Below, piece by piece: positions 7,937-18,200 of a stretch of DNA of 35,126 bases; position 1 is the stretch's first letter, and every line of letters begins with the position of its first letter. Under the pieces are notes generated by a model that saw nothing but the letters and a program-made list of their open reading frames with translations, was not told where the DNA came from and searched no databases. The stretch is taken from contig CAYRGZ010000009.1 of NCBI GenBank assembly GCA_964423785.1, positions 1 to 35,126 of the forward strand. Reading direction: 5' to 3'. The stretch comes from S012-135 sp964423785. GTDB lineage: Bacteria; Desulfobacterota; Desulfobulbia; Desulfobulbales; S012-135. The translations under genes were made by a program, and so were the position numbers.

Positions 7937-8945
7937 TACGACACACAGCCAACCCAATGAACGGATCGAGTGCCGGGTGCTCCTCGTCGACGATCAACTC
8001 ATGATCTACGAGGCCCTGCGTCGCGCTCTGGCACCGGCCGAGGATATCGAACTGCACTACTGCCGCCGGGCCGACGAGGCAATGGCCATGATCGAGCGGG
8101 TCCGGCCGACCTGTATCCTGCAGGACCTGGTGATGCCCGACGCCGACGGCCTCGATCTCGTCCGCGCCTACCGGGCGAGTGACATTGCCGCCACCATCCC
8201 GGTCATCGTCCTGTCGGCCCGTGAGGAACCGGAGATCAAGAGCCAGGCCTTTGCCCTCGGCGCCAACGACTATCTCGTCAAGCTGCCGGACCGCATCGAG
8301 CTCATCGCCCGCATCCGCTACCATTCCAAGATGTACATCGTTCAGCGCCAGCGGGACGAGGCCTATCGGGAATTGCAGGAGAGCCAGCGCCGCCTCGCCC
8401 TCGCCAATGCCGAGCTGCAACGACTGACTATCCAGGACAGTCTCACCGGCATCGCCAACCGTCGCCGGTTCGACGAGGTCCTGCTCCAGGAATGGCGGCG
8501 GGCGATGCGCAGCACCTCGTCACTCGCCCTGGTCATGATCGATATCGACTTCTTCAAGCGCTACAACGACCAGTATGGCCACCAACAAGGGGACGAGTGC
8601 CTGCGGCGGGTGGCCTCCATCATCCGCAGCTCGGTGCGGCGGGAGTCGGATACCGTAGCGCGATACGGCGGCGAAGAATTCGCCGTCATTCTACCGGAAA
8701 CCGGTATCCACGGCGCCACCGACGTGGCGGAGATCATCCGGACGAACGTCTTCAACGCCGCTATCCCCCATGCTGCCTCCCCCATCAGTGACCGGGTGAC
8801 CGTCAGTCTTGGCGTCACCGCCTGCGTGCCGGAAAAAAACCCCGATCCCGGGGTGCTGGTGGCCGCCGCCGACAAGGCCCTCTATTTTGCCAAGCAACAC
8901 GGACGCAATCAGGTAAAGAGTTTCTTCGAGCTGATCCTCACCTGA
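7929..8945 (+). CDS. wspR: WspR-like receiver-GGDEF diguanylate cyclase
   Basis: Output enzyme of the Wsp system, making c-di-GMP from two GTP when phosphorylated by WspE; 338 residues. The receiver domain has D22 and phospho-acceptor D66 in ILQDLVMPDADG, the same context as in WspR. A helical linker with coiled-coil character (about 140-170) joins it to a GGDEF domain with the intact signature GGEEF at 247-251. The inhibitory I-site RESD lies at 238-241, five residues before it, so product inhibition is expected. The ATG at 7929 overlaps wspF by 8 nt and gives the usual short N-terminus; longer in-frame extensions lie within wspF. c-di-GMP normally promotes adhesion and matrix production. 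Confidence 0.92.
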   Translation: MPDTTHSQPNERIECRVLLVDDQLMIYEALRRALAPAEDIELHYCRRADEAMAMIERVRPTCILQDLVMPDADGLDLVRAYRASDIAATIPVIVLSAREEPEIKSQAFALGANDYLVKLPDRIELIARIRYHSKMYIVQRQRDEAYRELQESQRRLALANAELQRLTIQDSLTGIANRRRFDEVLLQEWRRAMRSTSSLALVMIDIDFFKRYNDQYGHQQGDECLRRVASIIRSSVRRESDTVARYGGEEFAVILPETGIHGATDVAEIIRTNVFNAAIPHAASPISDRVTVSLGVTACVPEKNPDPGVLVAAADKALYFAKQHGRNQVKSFFELILT

Positions 8946-8964
8946 GCGGCGAAGAGTTATTCCC

Positions 8965-11900
8965 ATGGAGTTCACACTGTTTTCACGACGCAAACCGTGG
9001 CAGAGTCCGCGACGCGAAGACCGCCTCGCGGCCCTGGAGTCCGACCTAGCACCGGAAATCCGCCGGCAACTCGCCCTGGAGGACGACGACCCCGAGGTCC
9101 GGCGGCGGGCGGTGGCCACCATTGCCGATCCGGCCCTGCTCGACGACATCGCCGCTGCCGCCGATGACGCCGATATCCGCCAGGCGGCCCGCAACCGGGC
9201 GGACCGGCTCCGGCTCGATGTCGTGCACCAGGCCGCGGTGGACATCAACGAACAACTTGCCGCGGTTGCGGCCATCAGTGGGGAAGAAACCCTGGTGACA
9301 GCAGCCGCCCAGGCCGCCGATCCCGCGGTGCGCCTCGCCTGCCTCGACCGGCTGCACTCGCCGGCGGCCCTGGTGGCAGTGGGCCGGCGGCGATGCGGCA
9401 AGGTGGTGGCCCGCCGGATCGTCGATCGACTCGACGATCGCGCCAGCCTGGAGGAATTGGCCCGCTCCGGCGCCAGCCTCTATATCCAGCGGTTGGCGGC
9501 CGGCAAGCTCGCCGGTGACCGGGAGCCGGAAAAGGAAGACATGGAAACCATCCTGCAGGAGATCGCGGACAACGCCCAGCGGCTGGTGGGCAACCGCAGC
9601 TTCGAGCTTGCCGAACGCCGGCTGGCCGAGCTGGAGGCCGAGTGGCGCCGGCACGATCCCGAGATGACCCACTCCCTGGCACCAACCTTCATCGAGGCAC
9701 GGGAATCCTTTTTCCGGTTCAAGACCGACTGGATAGAAAAGGAACGCCGGCAGGCCGAAGAACGACGGCGACGAGCCGCGCTCGAGGAAACGGCCGGCCG
9801 GCACGTCGAGCAGCTCACAGCGGCGGCCGCCGTCGCCGATCCCGGATTTCCCGATCTGCTTGCCCGGTGGCAGGCGCTGGAACTGCCCGCCGCCATCCGG
9901 GATCGGTTCCAGACCGCAGTTTCCGAGGCCGAAGATCTCTACGCCAAGACCTTGCCGAGACGGCAGAAAGAGGAGGAGCGCCTGGCCAGAATGCTTGAAG
10001 AGGCCAAGGCCGTTGCCGGGCTCGACGACGTGCATCAAATGGAAAAACAACGCCGCGCCCTGGCTCGCGCCCGCACACGCCGACCTTTCTCGCTGATCGA
10101 CGACTCTCCCCTCGTCGCCCTGCTCGACGACTGTCACCGCCGCTTTCGCGAAACCATCGAGTCCGAACGCGACAGCCGGCGGCGGCAGCGGGAGCGGCTC
10201 GTCGGCGAGGCGGAGGAGTTGTGCCGGCGCATCGAAGAACTGGCGGACGACTCCAGGCCGGATGCGAACCAGGTGGTGAGCGAAGCGAATGACCGGGTGG
10301 TGAGCGAAGCGAATGACCGGNNNNNNNNNNNNNNNNNNNNNNNNNNNNNNNNNNNNNNNNNNNNNNNNNNNNNNNNNNNNNNNNNNNNNNNNNNNNNNNN
10401 NNNNNNNNNNNNNNNNNNNNGAACCAGGTGGTGAGCGAAGCGAATGACCGGGTGGTGAGCGAAGCGAATGACCGGGTGGTGAGCGAAGCGAATGACCGGT
10501 TGCGGGAAATCGAGGATGCCTGGCAACAACTGTCTCTGCCCGCCGGTCCTCCCTTCGACCTGCTCGTGCGCCGCTACCGCCGCGCCCGGGCCCGGCTCCT
10601 CACCGCGCTGCGGGAGCACGCCACCACCGAGGAATGGCGGCGGTGGGCGAACCACAACCGAAAAGAGAACCTGATCGCCACCGTCGAGGCCCTGGCCCAG
10701 CACGACGATTACGAAACGATCGTGGCGGTGGTGCGGGATGCCCGCCGGCAGTGGAAAGAGATCGGCCCGGCGGGCCGCAAAGCGGACGCCGAACTCTGGC
10801 AGCGCTTCGACCGGATCTGCACCGAGCAGTACGAACGCTGCCGTGCGTGGCTCGACGACCAGCACCGCCGCTGGCAGGAGGTGATGGACGAAAAAGAACG
10901 GCTGCTCGCCGAGACCGTCGCCCTGGTCGAAGGAGACGGGCCCCTCGGTGACCGGGCCGCCCGCATCCGCGCCATCCAACAACGCTGGAAGGAACTGGGG
11001 CCTGTGCCCCGCAGCCGGGACCGGCGCTTGGCCGACAAATTTCGTCGGCAGTGCCAGACCTTTTTCGAAACCTACCAGCAGTACCGGCAGGAAGAAGACG
11101 AACGCCGCAGGAATAACCTGGCGGAAAAGGAACGGCTCTGCGAGGAGGTGGAGGCGTTGGCCGCCGACCCGGCCTGGGAGCACCAGGCCGCCGTCCGCCG
11201 GGCCCAGCAACGGTGGAAGACGATCGGCCCGGTACCGGCCGATCACAACCAGGCGATATGGGAGCGGTTCCGGCAGGCCTGCGATCGATACTACGGTTGG
11301 CTCGACGAGGAACGGCGCCGGAACCTCGATCGCAAACGCGCCCTGGTTGAACAGGCCGACACCATCCTCGCCGAAGCGGAAGAGGCCGACGACCTCCGCC
11401 CCCTCACCGAGGCGCTTCGCAATCTGCAACAGGAATGGAAAACCATCGGGCCGGTCCCCAAGGCTGATTCAGAAAGCATCTGGAACGAGTTCCGGCAGCG
11501 GTGCGACCGGTTCTTCGCCCTCAAGGAACAGCGCTACCAGGCGGCGATGCAGCAACGCCTGGCCAACCAGGAAGAAAAAGAGGCCCTGATCGCCGAGCTG
11601 GAACAGGTGGTGAGCGAAGCGAATGACCGGGTGATAACCGGCGAAGAAAACGATTCACCCGAGACGGCCGAGCGGGTGAAGGAGATCCAGAAGCGGTTCG
11701 CCGCCATCGGTCCTGCTCCCCGGGAGGAGGAACGCCGGCTGCGCCGGCGGATGCAGGAGTTATGCGACGATTTCTTCCAGGGACGCCGACAACGCCACCA
11801 GGAACGACGCGCCGCTACCGAACGGTTACGCACCGAAAAGGAACGCCTCCTCTTTGAACTCGAACGGCTGGCCGGCATCGGCGAGCATGCCTCCACCAGC

Positions 11901-12113
11901 GGCCTCAGCCTGGCCGAGCAGCTCAAGATCGCCATGCAGACCAACTTCGTCATGGCCGACCGCGATCTACGGGGCAAACGCGAGGAGGTTGCCCGTATCG
12001 AGCGCGCCTGGCGGCAGCTCCCTCCCCTGCCCATGGCCCTGGAACGGAAACTGCGCCGGCGCTACCAGCAGGCCATGGACGCCTTTCGGCAACAATCTCT
12101 ACAATCTCGATGA
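8965..12113 (+). CDS. Large DUF349-repeat protein with HEAT-like N-terminus (interrupted by assembly gap)
   Basis: Long, charged, mostly helical cytoplasmic protein without signal peptide or membrane segments. Residues 1-190 or so show HEAT-like repeats (DDPEVRRRAVATIADPALL, AADPAVRLACLDRLHSP). The rest is built from DUF349 helical repeats, the clearest containing QWKEIGPAG, RWKELGPVP, RWKTIGPVP, EWKTIGPVP and RFAAIGPAP, with degenerate copies at both ends. The apparent frameshift at 10321-10420 comes from a placeholder of exactly 100 N. Merging identical flanks restores one frame and gives about 997 residues. It begins 19 nt after wspR and may belong to the operon. DUF349 function is unknown to me; a link to Wsp is only positional. 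Exact VVSEANDR repeats sit in two inter-helix loops. Confidence 0.8.
10273..10320 (+). repeat. In-frame 24-bp tandem repeat, two copies left of gap
   Basis: Two perfect copies of a 24-bp unit encode VVSEANDR twice after the codons for DANQ. The unit is a multiple of three, has no stop in this frame, and is also open in all three antisense frames (for example PVIRFAHH). It continues on the other side of the gap and recurs singly at 11607-11630. Confidence 0.95.
10321..10420. other. Assembly gap of exactly 100 N, probably artefactual
   Basis: One hundred N separate two sequence ends. The last 55 nt before it (10266-10320) are identical to the first 55 nt after it (10421-10475). Taken literally the gap breaks the reading frame. 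Overlapping the two ends gives a continuous frame through DANQ, at least three VVSEANDR units and LREIEDAW. The placeholder length should not be treated as real. Confidence 0.95.
10428..10499 (+). repeat. In-frame 24-bp tandem repeat, three copies right of gap
   Basis: Three perfect copies of the same 24-bp unit (VVSEANDR) run directly into LREIEDAW, the first helix of a degenerate DUF349 repeat. The absence of any synonymous change between copies points to recent expansion. Copy number in the genome is uncertain because of the gap. Confidence 0.95.
11607..11630 (+). repeat. Distant single copy of the 24-bp VVSEANDR repeat
   Basis: An exact copy of the 24-bp unit lies in the same frame of the same gene, about 1.1 kb downstream, preceded by CAG as in the first array (Gln-VVSEANDR) and followed by VITGEEN. 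It occupies the equivalent loop before the EIxxxWxxIGP helix of a DUF349 repeat. Confidence 0.93.
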
Positions 12114-12149
12114 GCCGCCAACGCATCGTCGTCGGGCAACGCTGACCTG

Positions 12150-12218
12150 ACAAGCCGGCCCCACCAATCCGGACGCATCCGTTATGGTGGAGTGCGATGC
12201 GAGGGCCGGCCGGCTTGT
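12150..12218. terminator. Nested inverted repeat between convergent genes, possible bidirectional terminator
   Basis: The perfect 11-bp arms ACAAGCCGGCC (12150-12160) and GGCCGGCTTGT (12208-12218) enclose a second stem, CCACCA (12161-12166) with TGGTGG (12185-12190). It lies in the 150-nt space between two convergent genes, where a terminator working in both directions is expected. T-tracts are lacking, so termination by this structure is only plausible. Confidence 0.45.
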
Positions 12219-12263
12219 ACGCCATAGCCTTCCCGGCCGCTGATCCCGCCCTCCCCTCCCGGC

Positions 12264-15200
12264 CTACCGGCAGGTCGTGTCGTCGGCCTGGTAGGCCGGC
12301 GTGGTGGCGCTCGCCTCGTTGGACGGGGCCGACTGGTCAGCGCCGCGCACGGCCCGGACCCGGTAGGTATAGGTCTTTTCCGCCTCGATGCCCAGGTGGC
12401 TGATGTAGGAGGTGGCATCGGCGGCCACGGTGTCCAGGGTGACCCAGCGGCCGTTCCACACCCTCTCCTCGATCCGGTAGGAATCCTCGTCGGTGGCGTT
12501 GTCGGTCCAGTCGAGCCTGATGCGCATGGAATCCAGGGCCGTGGCGACGAGATCGGTGGGCATGGCCGGCATGGTCCGGTCACAGGCCGGAGTGGTATAT
12601 TCGCTGCTCCAGGGACAATCGGCCACCTTCACCGCCTCGATCCGGTAGCAGTAGGTGGTGGACGGGTTGAGGCCGATATCGGTATAACTCTCCTGGTCTG
12701 CCGCCGTGCTGTCGAGGACGAGAAAATCGGTGCACCCCTCCCCGATGCAGCGTTCGATGGAGAAGCCGGACTCGTCACTCGTCGTATCGGTCCACGAGAG
12801 CGTAACACTGTCCTCGGTCGAACTCACCGCTACGAAATCGGTGGGTGTGCTCGGACTGGGAGTGGTGATGTCCTCCGTGGGAGTGGAATACGGTGAATTC
12901 CAGTCACCGCTCTTCACGGCCCGAATACGGTAACGGTATTTCTGGCCGGCACAGACCGTCGTATCGCTGTAACTGGTACTGTCGGCCGCCAAGCTGGCAA
13001 GGAGCGAGAAATCGCTGCACCCGCTGCCCATACACCGTTCGAGTTCGAAACCGGTTTCTGAGACGGTATTATCGATCCAGGTCAGATCGATCTGGGTGGT
13101 ATTGGGCGTACCGGAACTGAAAAATTCCGGTGCCTGGACCGAAGTGGTCGTCTCGGCCGTCGCGCTGTAGGCGGTCTTCCAGGCGGCGGTGGCGGTCTTG
13201 TAGGCGCGGACGCGATACCGGTAGGTGGTATTGGGGGCAAGCGAGCTGTCGGCGTACGTCGTGGTATCCGCCACCACGGTGGCAAGGAGTGTAAAATCGC
13301 TGCATCCACTGCCCGTGCATCGCTCGATCTCGAAGCCGGTCTCGTCGTCGGTGTTGTCGTTCCAGGCAAGATCGATGGCGACCTCCGACGCCCGCGTTGC
13401 GACAAGGCCGTCGGGGGCGACGGGGGTCGGAGTCGTACTGTCCGCCGTGGGGTTCGAGTAATCGGAGGTCCAGCCGCTGCCCGTCGCCCGAACGCGATAC
13501 CGGTAGGTGGTGGAATGGGTCGGTGTCGTGTCGCTGTATTCCGTGGTATCCGCCGCCACGGTGATAAGGAGTGTAAAGTCGCTGCACCCGCTGCCCGTGC
13601 ACCGCTCGATCTCGAAGCCGGTCTCGGAAGCGGTGTTGTCGTTCCAGGAGAGATCGATACGGGTGGTGTTCACGACGGTGGCGACCAGACCGTCCGGCGG
13701 TGCGATGGTGGTGGTGACATCGGCGGAAGCGTTGCTGTACGGGCCCTCCCAGTTACAGGTGGCGTTCTTGTAGGCTTGCACCCGATACCGGTAGGTGGTC
13801 ATGGGGGTGAGACCGGTATCGCTGTACGTCGTGGAATCGGCCGCCACGGTGGTGAGCTCGACGAAGTCGGTACAGCCCACCCCCTGGCAGCGTTGGATGC
13901 GGTAGCCGGACTCGTCGATGGCGGTATCGTTCCAGGAAAGATCCACGGCCACCTCGGATGCCCGACTGGCTGTGAGTGTCGGCGCCGCGGGCAGCCCATC
14001 GGTGGTGGCCTCGGCGGTATTGCTGGCCGCGCTGGTCCACGGCGTCGGTGTGGTTGCCGCCTCCTCGGCGCCGATGGCGACGCTGGGCTCGGTGGCCGCA
14101 TATCGGCGAATCCGTAGCCAGTGGAAGGTGCCGGTGTCGCCGGTATCCCAGCCGCCGGCCGTCACGTTTCCGTGCGTGTAGGGTAGATTCGTGGCGGTGA
14201 GTTGCTCGATGCCGTCGAAAGAGAAGCTGTAGGTGGCATCGGTGACGACGATCTTCCACGTCTTGGCCACGCCGGTGGGATAGGTGAAGGTCTGGGTCTG
14301 TTCGTTGCTGGTGGCACCGCCGGCATCGGTATCCAGCCGGCGAAAGACGCCCGCCGCCACATCGTACTCGATAAGGGTCTTTTCATCGCCATTGCCGGTC
14401 ACGTCGAAGGAGATCTCCGGACCGGCGTTGGTCAGACTATCGGCGGTGACCAAGGCCTCGATGATGAAGCCGTCGCTGTTCTGGAGGTCCGTATCCAGAG
14501 TGGCAGTGGCGATATTGGCGGCAAAACCGCTGAAGACCCGGCTCGGATCGCTGGCGTCCGTGGCCTGTGGGTTGCCGTAATACATGGCGATATCGTTGTT
14601 GGTCCTCGTCCTGATCCAGACGACGGCGCTCACCCCGTCACTCTTCGATTCGATCCAGTACGGCACCTCGGTCTGGGCGGTTTCGTCGTAAAAGCGTAGA
14701 TCGTCGAAGTCGGTCTGCATGTCGGCATCGTACGGCACCTCCAGCCGGACCTGGAAGTCGGCTTGGAAATCATTGATGGTGAGCGGCGCCCGCCGGCTCC
14801 AGGAACCACCGCCATCGTTGGCCATCTCGTTGAAGGCCTTGACCTGGTAGGTGTAGGTGGTGCCGTAGCAGGCGGCCTCGTCGGTGTAACTCGTGGCATC
14901 GGCGCCCGTCCGGCCGATCTCGGCAAAGTCACTGCAAGCGCTACCGGTACACCGTTCGACGAGAAATCCCGATTCCGTGCCCGTATTGTCGGTCCAGGCG
15001 AGATCGATGCTGGTGGTATCGGCGGTGACGGCGGCAAGATCGCTGGGCGGTGGTGGAGCCAGGGTGCTCGCCTCGCCGGTGGCGCTGGAGATCGTCCAAG
15101 GACACGGGCTGTTCTTTTTCGCCGCGACCCGATAGGTATAGGTGGTGGACTGTCGGAGACCCATGTCGCTGTAAGCGGTGATATCGGCGGCCAGGGTGGC

Positions 15201-18200
15201 CACGGTGGCAAAATCGCTGCAGCCGCCACCCTGGCAGCGTTCGATCACGAAGCTCGTCTCGTCACTCGTATTGTCGGTCCAGGCAAGGTCGATCTGTGAT
15301 TCCGATACCGGTGTCAGGGCAAGGCCGCCAGGCGCAGTCGGGCTCGGTGGAGTCACGACCACGGTGTTGCTTGGGGCACTGGTCCAGGTATTGGTAAAGG
15401 AGAAGCAGGAAACGTCCTGCTCCTCGGCACCCAAGGTTACCGTCATGTCCGGAATCGCCAGGTCGGTGACGCCGACGAAGGCGATGGTGGCCTGGTGGCT
15501 GTTTTGCATGATACCGACCCGCAGGGGCGTGGTCGTGTAGCTCGTCGTATCGTTGACTATCTGCCAGGTATCGTAGGAGCCGCCGCGCACCGCATAGGTG
15601 GCGCCGGAAGACTTCAGGACCACCTTGCTCTCGTACCAGATGTTCGAGCTGTACGGCGTGTATCCCAGATCGCCGCGGAAGGAGCCGTATTCGTACACGT
15701 AGAAACGCGTATTCATCCAGCCGAGGGCATGGATGAGCTGGGTGTACGAGGGATTGGACGTCTGGTTCTTGTCCCAACCAGCCATGAAGTAATCGTAGGC
15801 AGGCCCGTCTTCCGGCCGGACACGCATGAATACGGTACGGCCCTCCTGCCGGTCGAAAGTCTGAGAGGAAATGAGGGCCCGCGACCAGTTATTGGTCACG
15901 TAACGCAGAAGTAACCCTTCGTTCTGGTCGATGGCACCGTCGGGATCGATCTCCACCCATTTACCGGTATCGATGGTAGTGCCGGCAAAGGTGTCCCCAA
16001 AGAGAAACAGGCTGCTGAAACTTCCGGCATCCACGGCCGACGGGTTGCCGTAGTACATGGTGATGGCAGCGTTGGAACCGGTCTTGACCCAGACAGTGGC
16101 GCTCACCCCGTCGGTTTTCTCCTCGATCCAATACGGCAACTCCACGGCAGCGGTCTCATCGAAGAACCGCAGATCATCGAAGTCGGTCTGCATGTCGGCG
16201 TCGTAGTCCACGGAGAAGGACACCAGGGCATCGGCCTGGAATCCTGAGATGGTGAGCGGCTTGCGGCGGGTCCAACAGTCGTTCATGCCGTCGATGAGTC
16301 CCTGGTTGACTGCCTTCACCCGGTACGAGTAGGTACCGCCTTGGCAAACGGTATCGTCGGTGGCACCGGTGGCTGCGGCCCCGGCGGCGGCAACCACCGC
16401 GAAATCACTGCAACCGGAGCCCGTACAGCGCTCGACCACGAAACCGGTCTCGTGGTCGGTGGTGTCGCTCCAGGAAAGATCGACAGTGGTGGTGTCGACG
16501 GCGGTGGCGACGAGATCGGCGGGGGCCGTGAGGGTGGTGGTCGCCTCCAATGCCCCGGCCCACGGCCCGGACCAGGCGCAGGAGGCACTCTTCGTGGCCC
16601 GCAACCGGTAGCGGTAGGTGGTGTCCGGCGTAAGGCCGGTATCGGTGTGGCCGGTGGTGTCGGCCGCAACGGTGGTGGTGACGGCGGAGGTGAAATCACA
16701 GCCCGATCCCACACAACGTTCGATCTCGAAGCCGGTCTCGTCGCTGGTGGTATCGGTCCACGCCAAGGTGATGGTCTCCTCGTCCTGCCGAGTCACCGCG
16801 GTCAGCACCGGCGCAGCCGCCGCCGGCGTACTCACCTCGACCGCGTTGCTGTAGCCCGTGGTCCAGGAAGAACTCGTGGCCTTGATCCGGTAGCGATAGG
16901 TGGTTCCCTGGCAGACGGTGTCATCGGTATAGGCGGTGGTGTCGGCTCCCACCGAGAAGGTGGTGACCGTGGAGAAGTCGCAGCCCACCCCCTCGCACCG
17001 TTCGATGACGAACCCGGTCTCGAATCCTGTGTTGTCGGTCCAGGTGAGGTCCACGGTGGTGGTGTCCGTGGCCGACGCGGTGAGGTCGGAAGGCGCCATG
17101 AGGGTGGTGGTCGCCTCCTGTACCGGGCTGAAGGCAGACTGCCAACCGCACGAAGCCGTCTTGTAGGAACGGATCCGGTACCGGTAGGTGGTGTCGGGCA
17201 CGAGCGAATCAGTGTCGTTCCAAGAGGTACTATTGGCTGGCACATCGATGGTGATGACGGTGGAGAAATCGCAGCCCGCTCCCTCGCACCGTTCGATGGT
17301 AAAACCGGATTCGTCGGCCGTGGTATCGGTCCAGGTGAGCGCGATCTCGCCTTCGGAGACGCGACTGGCGGCAAAAGAACCCGGTGTCGCCTTGGCAGGG
17401 GTGGTGATGTCGGCGGCCACCGTGGAATAGTCGGAAACCCAGACCCCGTTCTTGCGGGCCAGGATCCGGTAACTATAAGTTGTCCCCTCGCAGACCGAGG
17501 CGTCGGTGTAACTCGTGCTGTCGGCGGCCGGGGCGGCCAAGGCGGCGAAATCGCTGCAACCAGCCCCGGAACAGCGTTCGAGAAGAAATTCGTCCTCCCC
17601 CGTGGTGTTGTCGGTCCAGGTGAGATCGATGGCCGTGGAACTGGCGGCACTGCCAGCGAGATCGCTCGGGGCCGGCGGTACGGTGGTGCTCGCCTCGACT
17701 TCGATCCAGGCCGAAGTCACGTTGGCCGCATTATGGCTGCGGATGCGGTAGCAATAGGTGGAGCCGATGTCGAGACCGCTGTCGTCATAGGTCGTGGCAT
17801 CGACGGCGGTATCGACGATCCGGTTCCAGGTGCCACTATCGGTGCAGGCACCGGATTTGCGCTCGATCTGAAAGGCATCCTCGTCCAGGCTGTTGTCGGT
17901 CCAGGAAAGGTGAACGCTGGTGTAGAGGGCGGTGGCGGTCACGTCGGTGGGAGCGCTGATCAGGGTCGCCGGAGCACGAAAGACGAGGTAGTCGGCATTG
18001 CCGCTACTGTTGGTAGTGTAGCCAGCCACGTACGCTTCCCCATAACGGTTGACCGCCATGGCTGCCGGCCGGTCGTCCCCGCCGGCCGAGCCGGCGTAGC
18101 GCCCGGAGCCGATGATGACACCGTCGGCGTCGTAACAGACGGTGATGACGTTGTCGTTGCCCGACTCCACGGAATAGCCGGCCAGGCAGGCATTGCCGGA

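Noticed and set aside
10321..10434. Frameshift or early stop in the DUF349 gene
   Set aside because: It depends on the arbitrary length of 100 N; joining the identical 55-nt flanks restores the frame.
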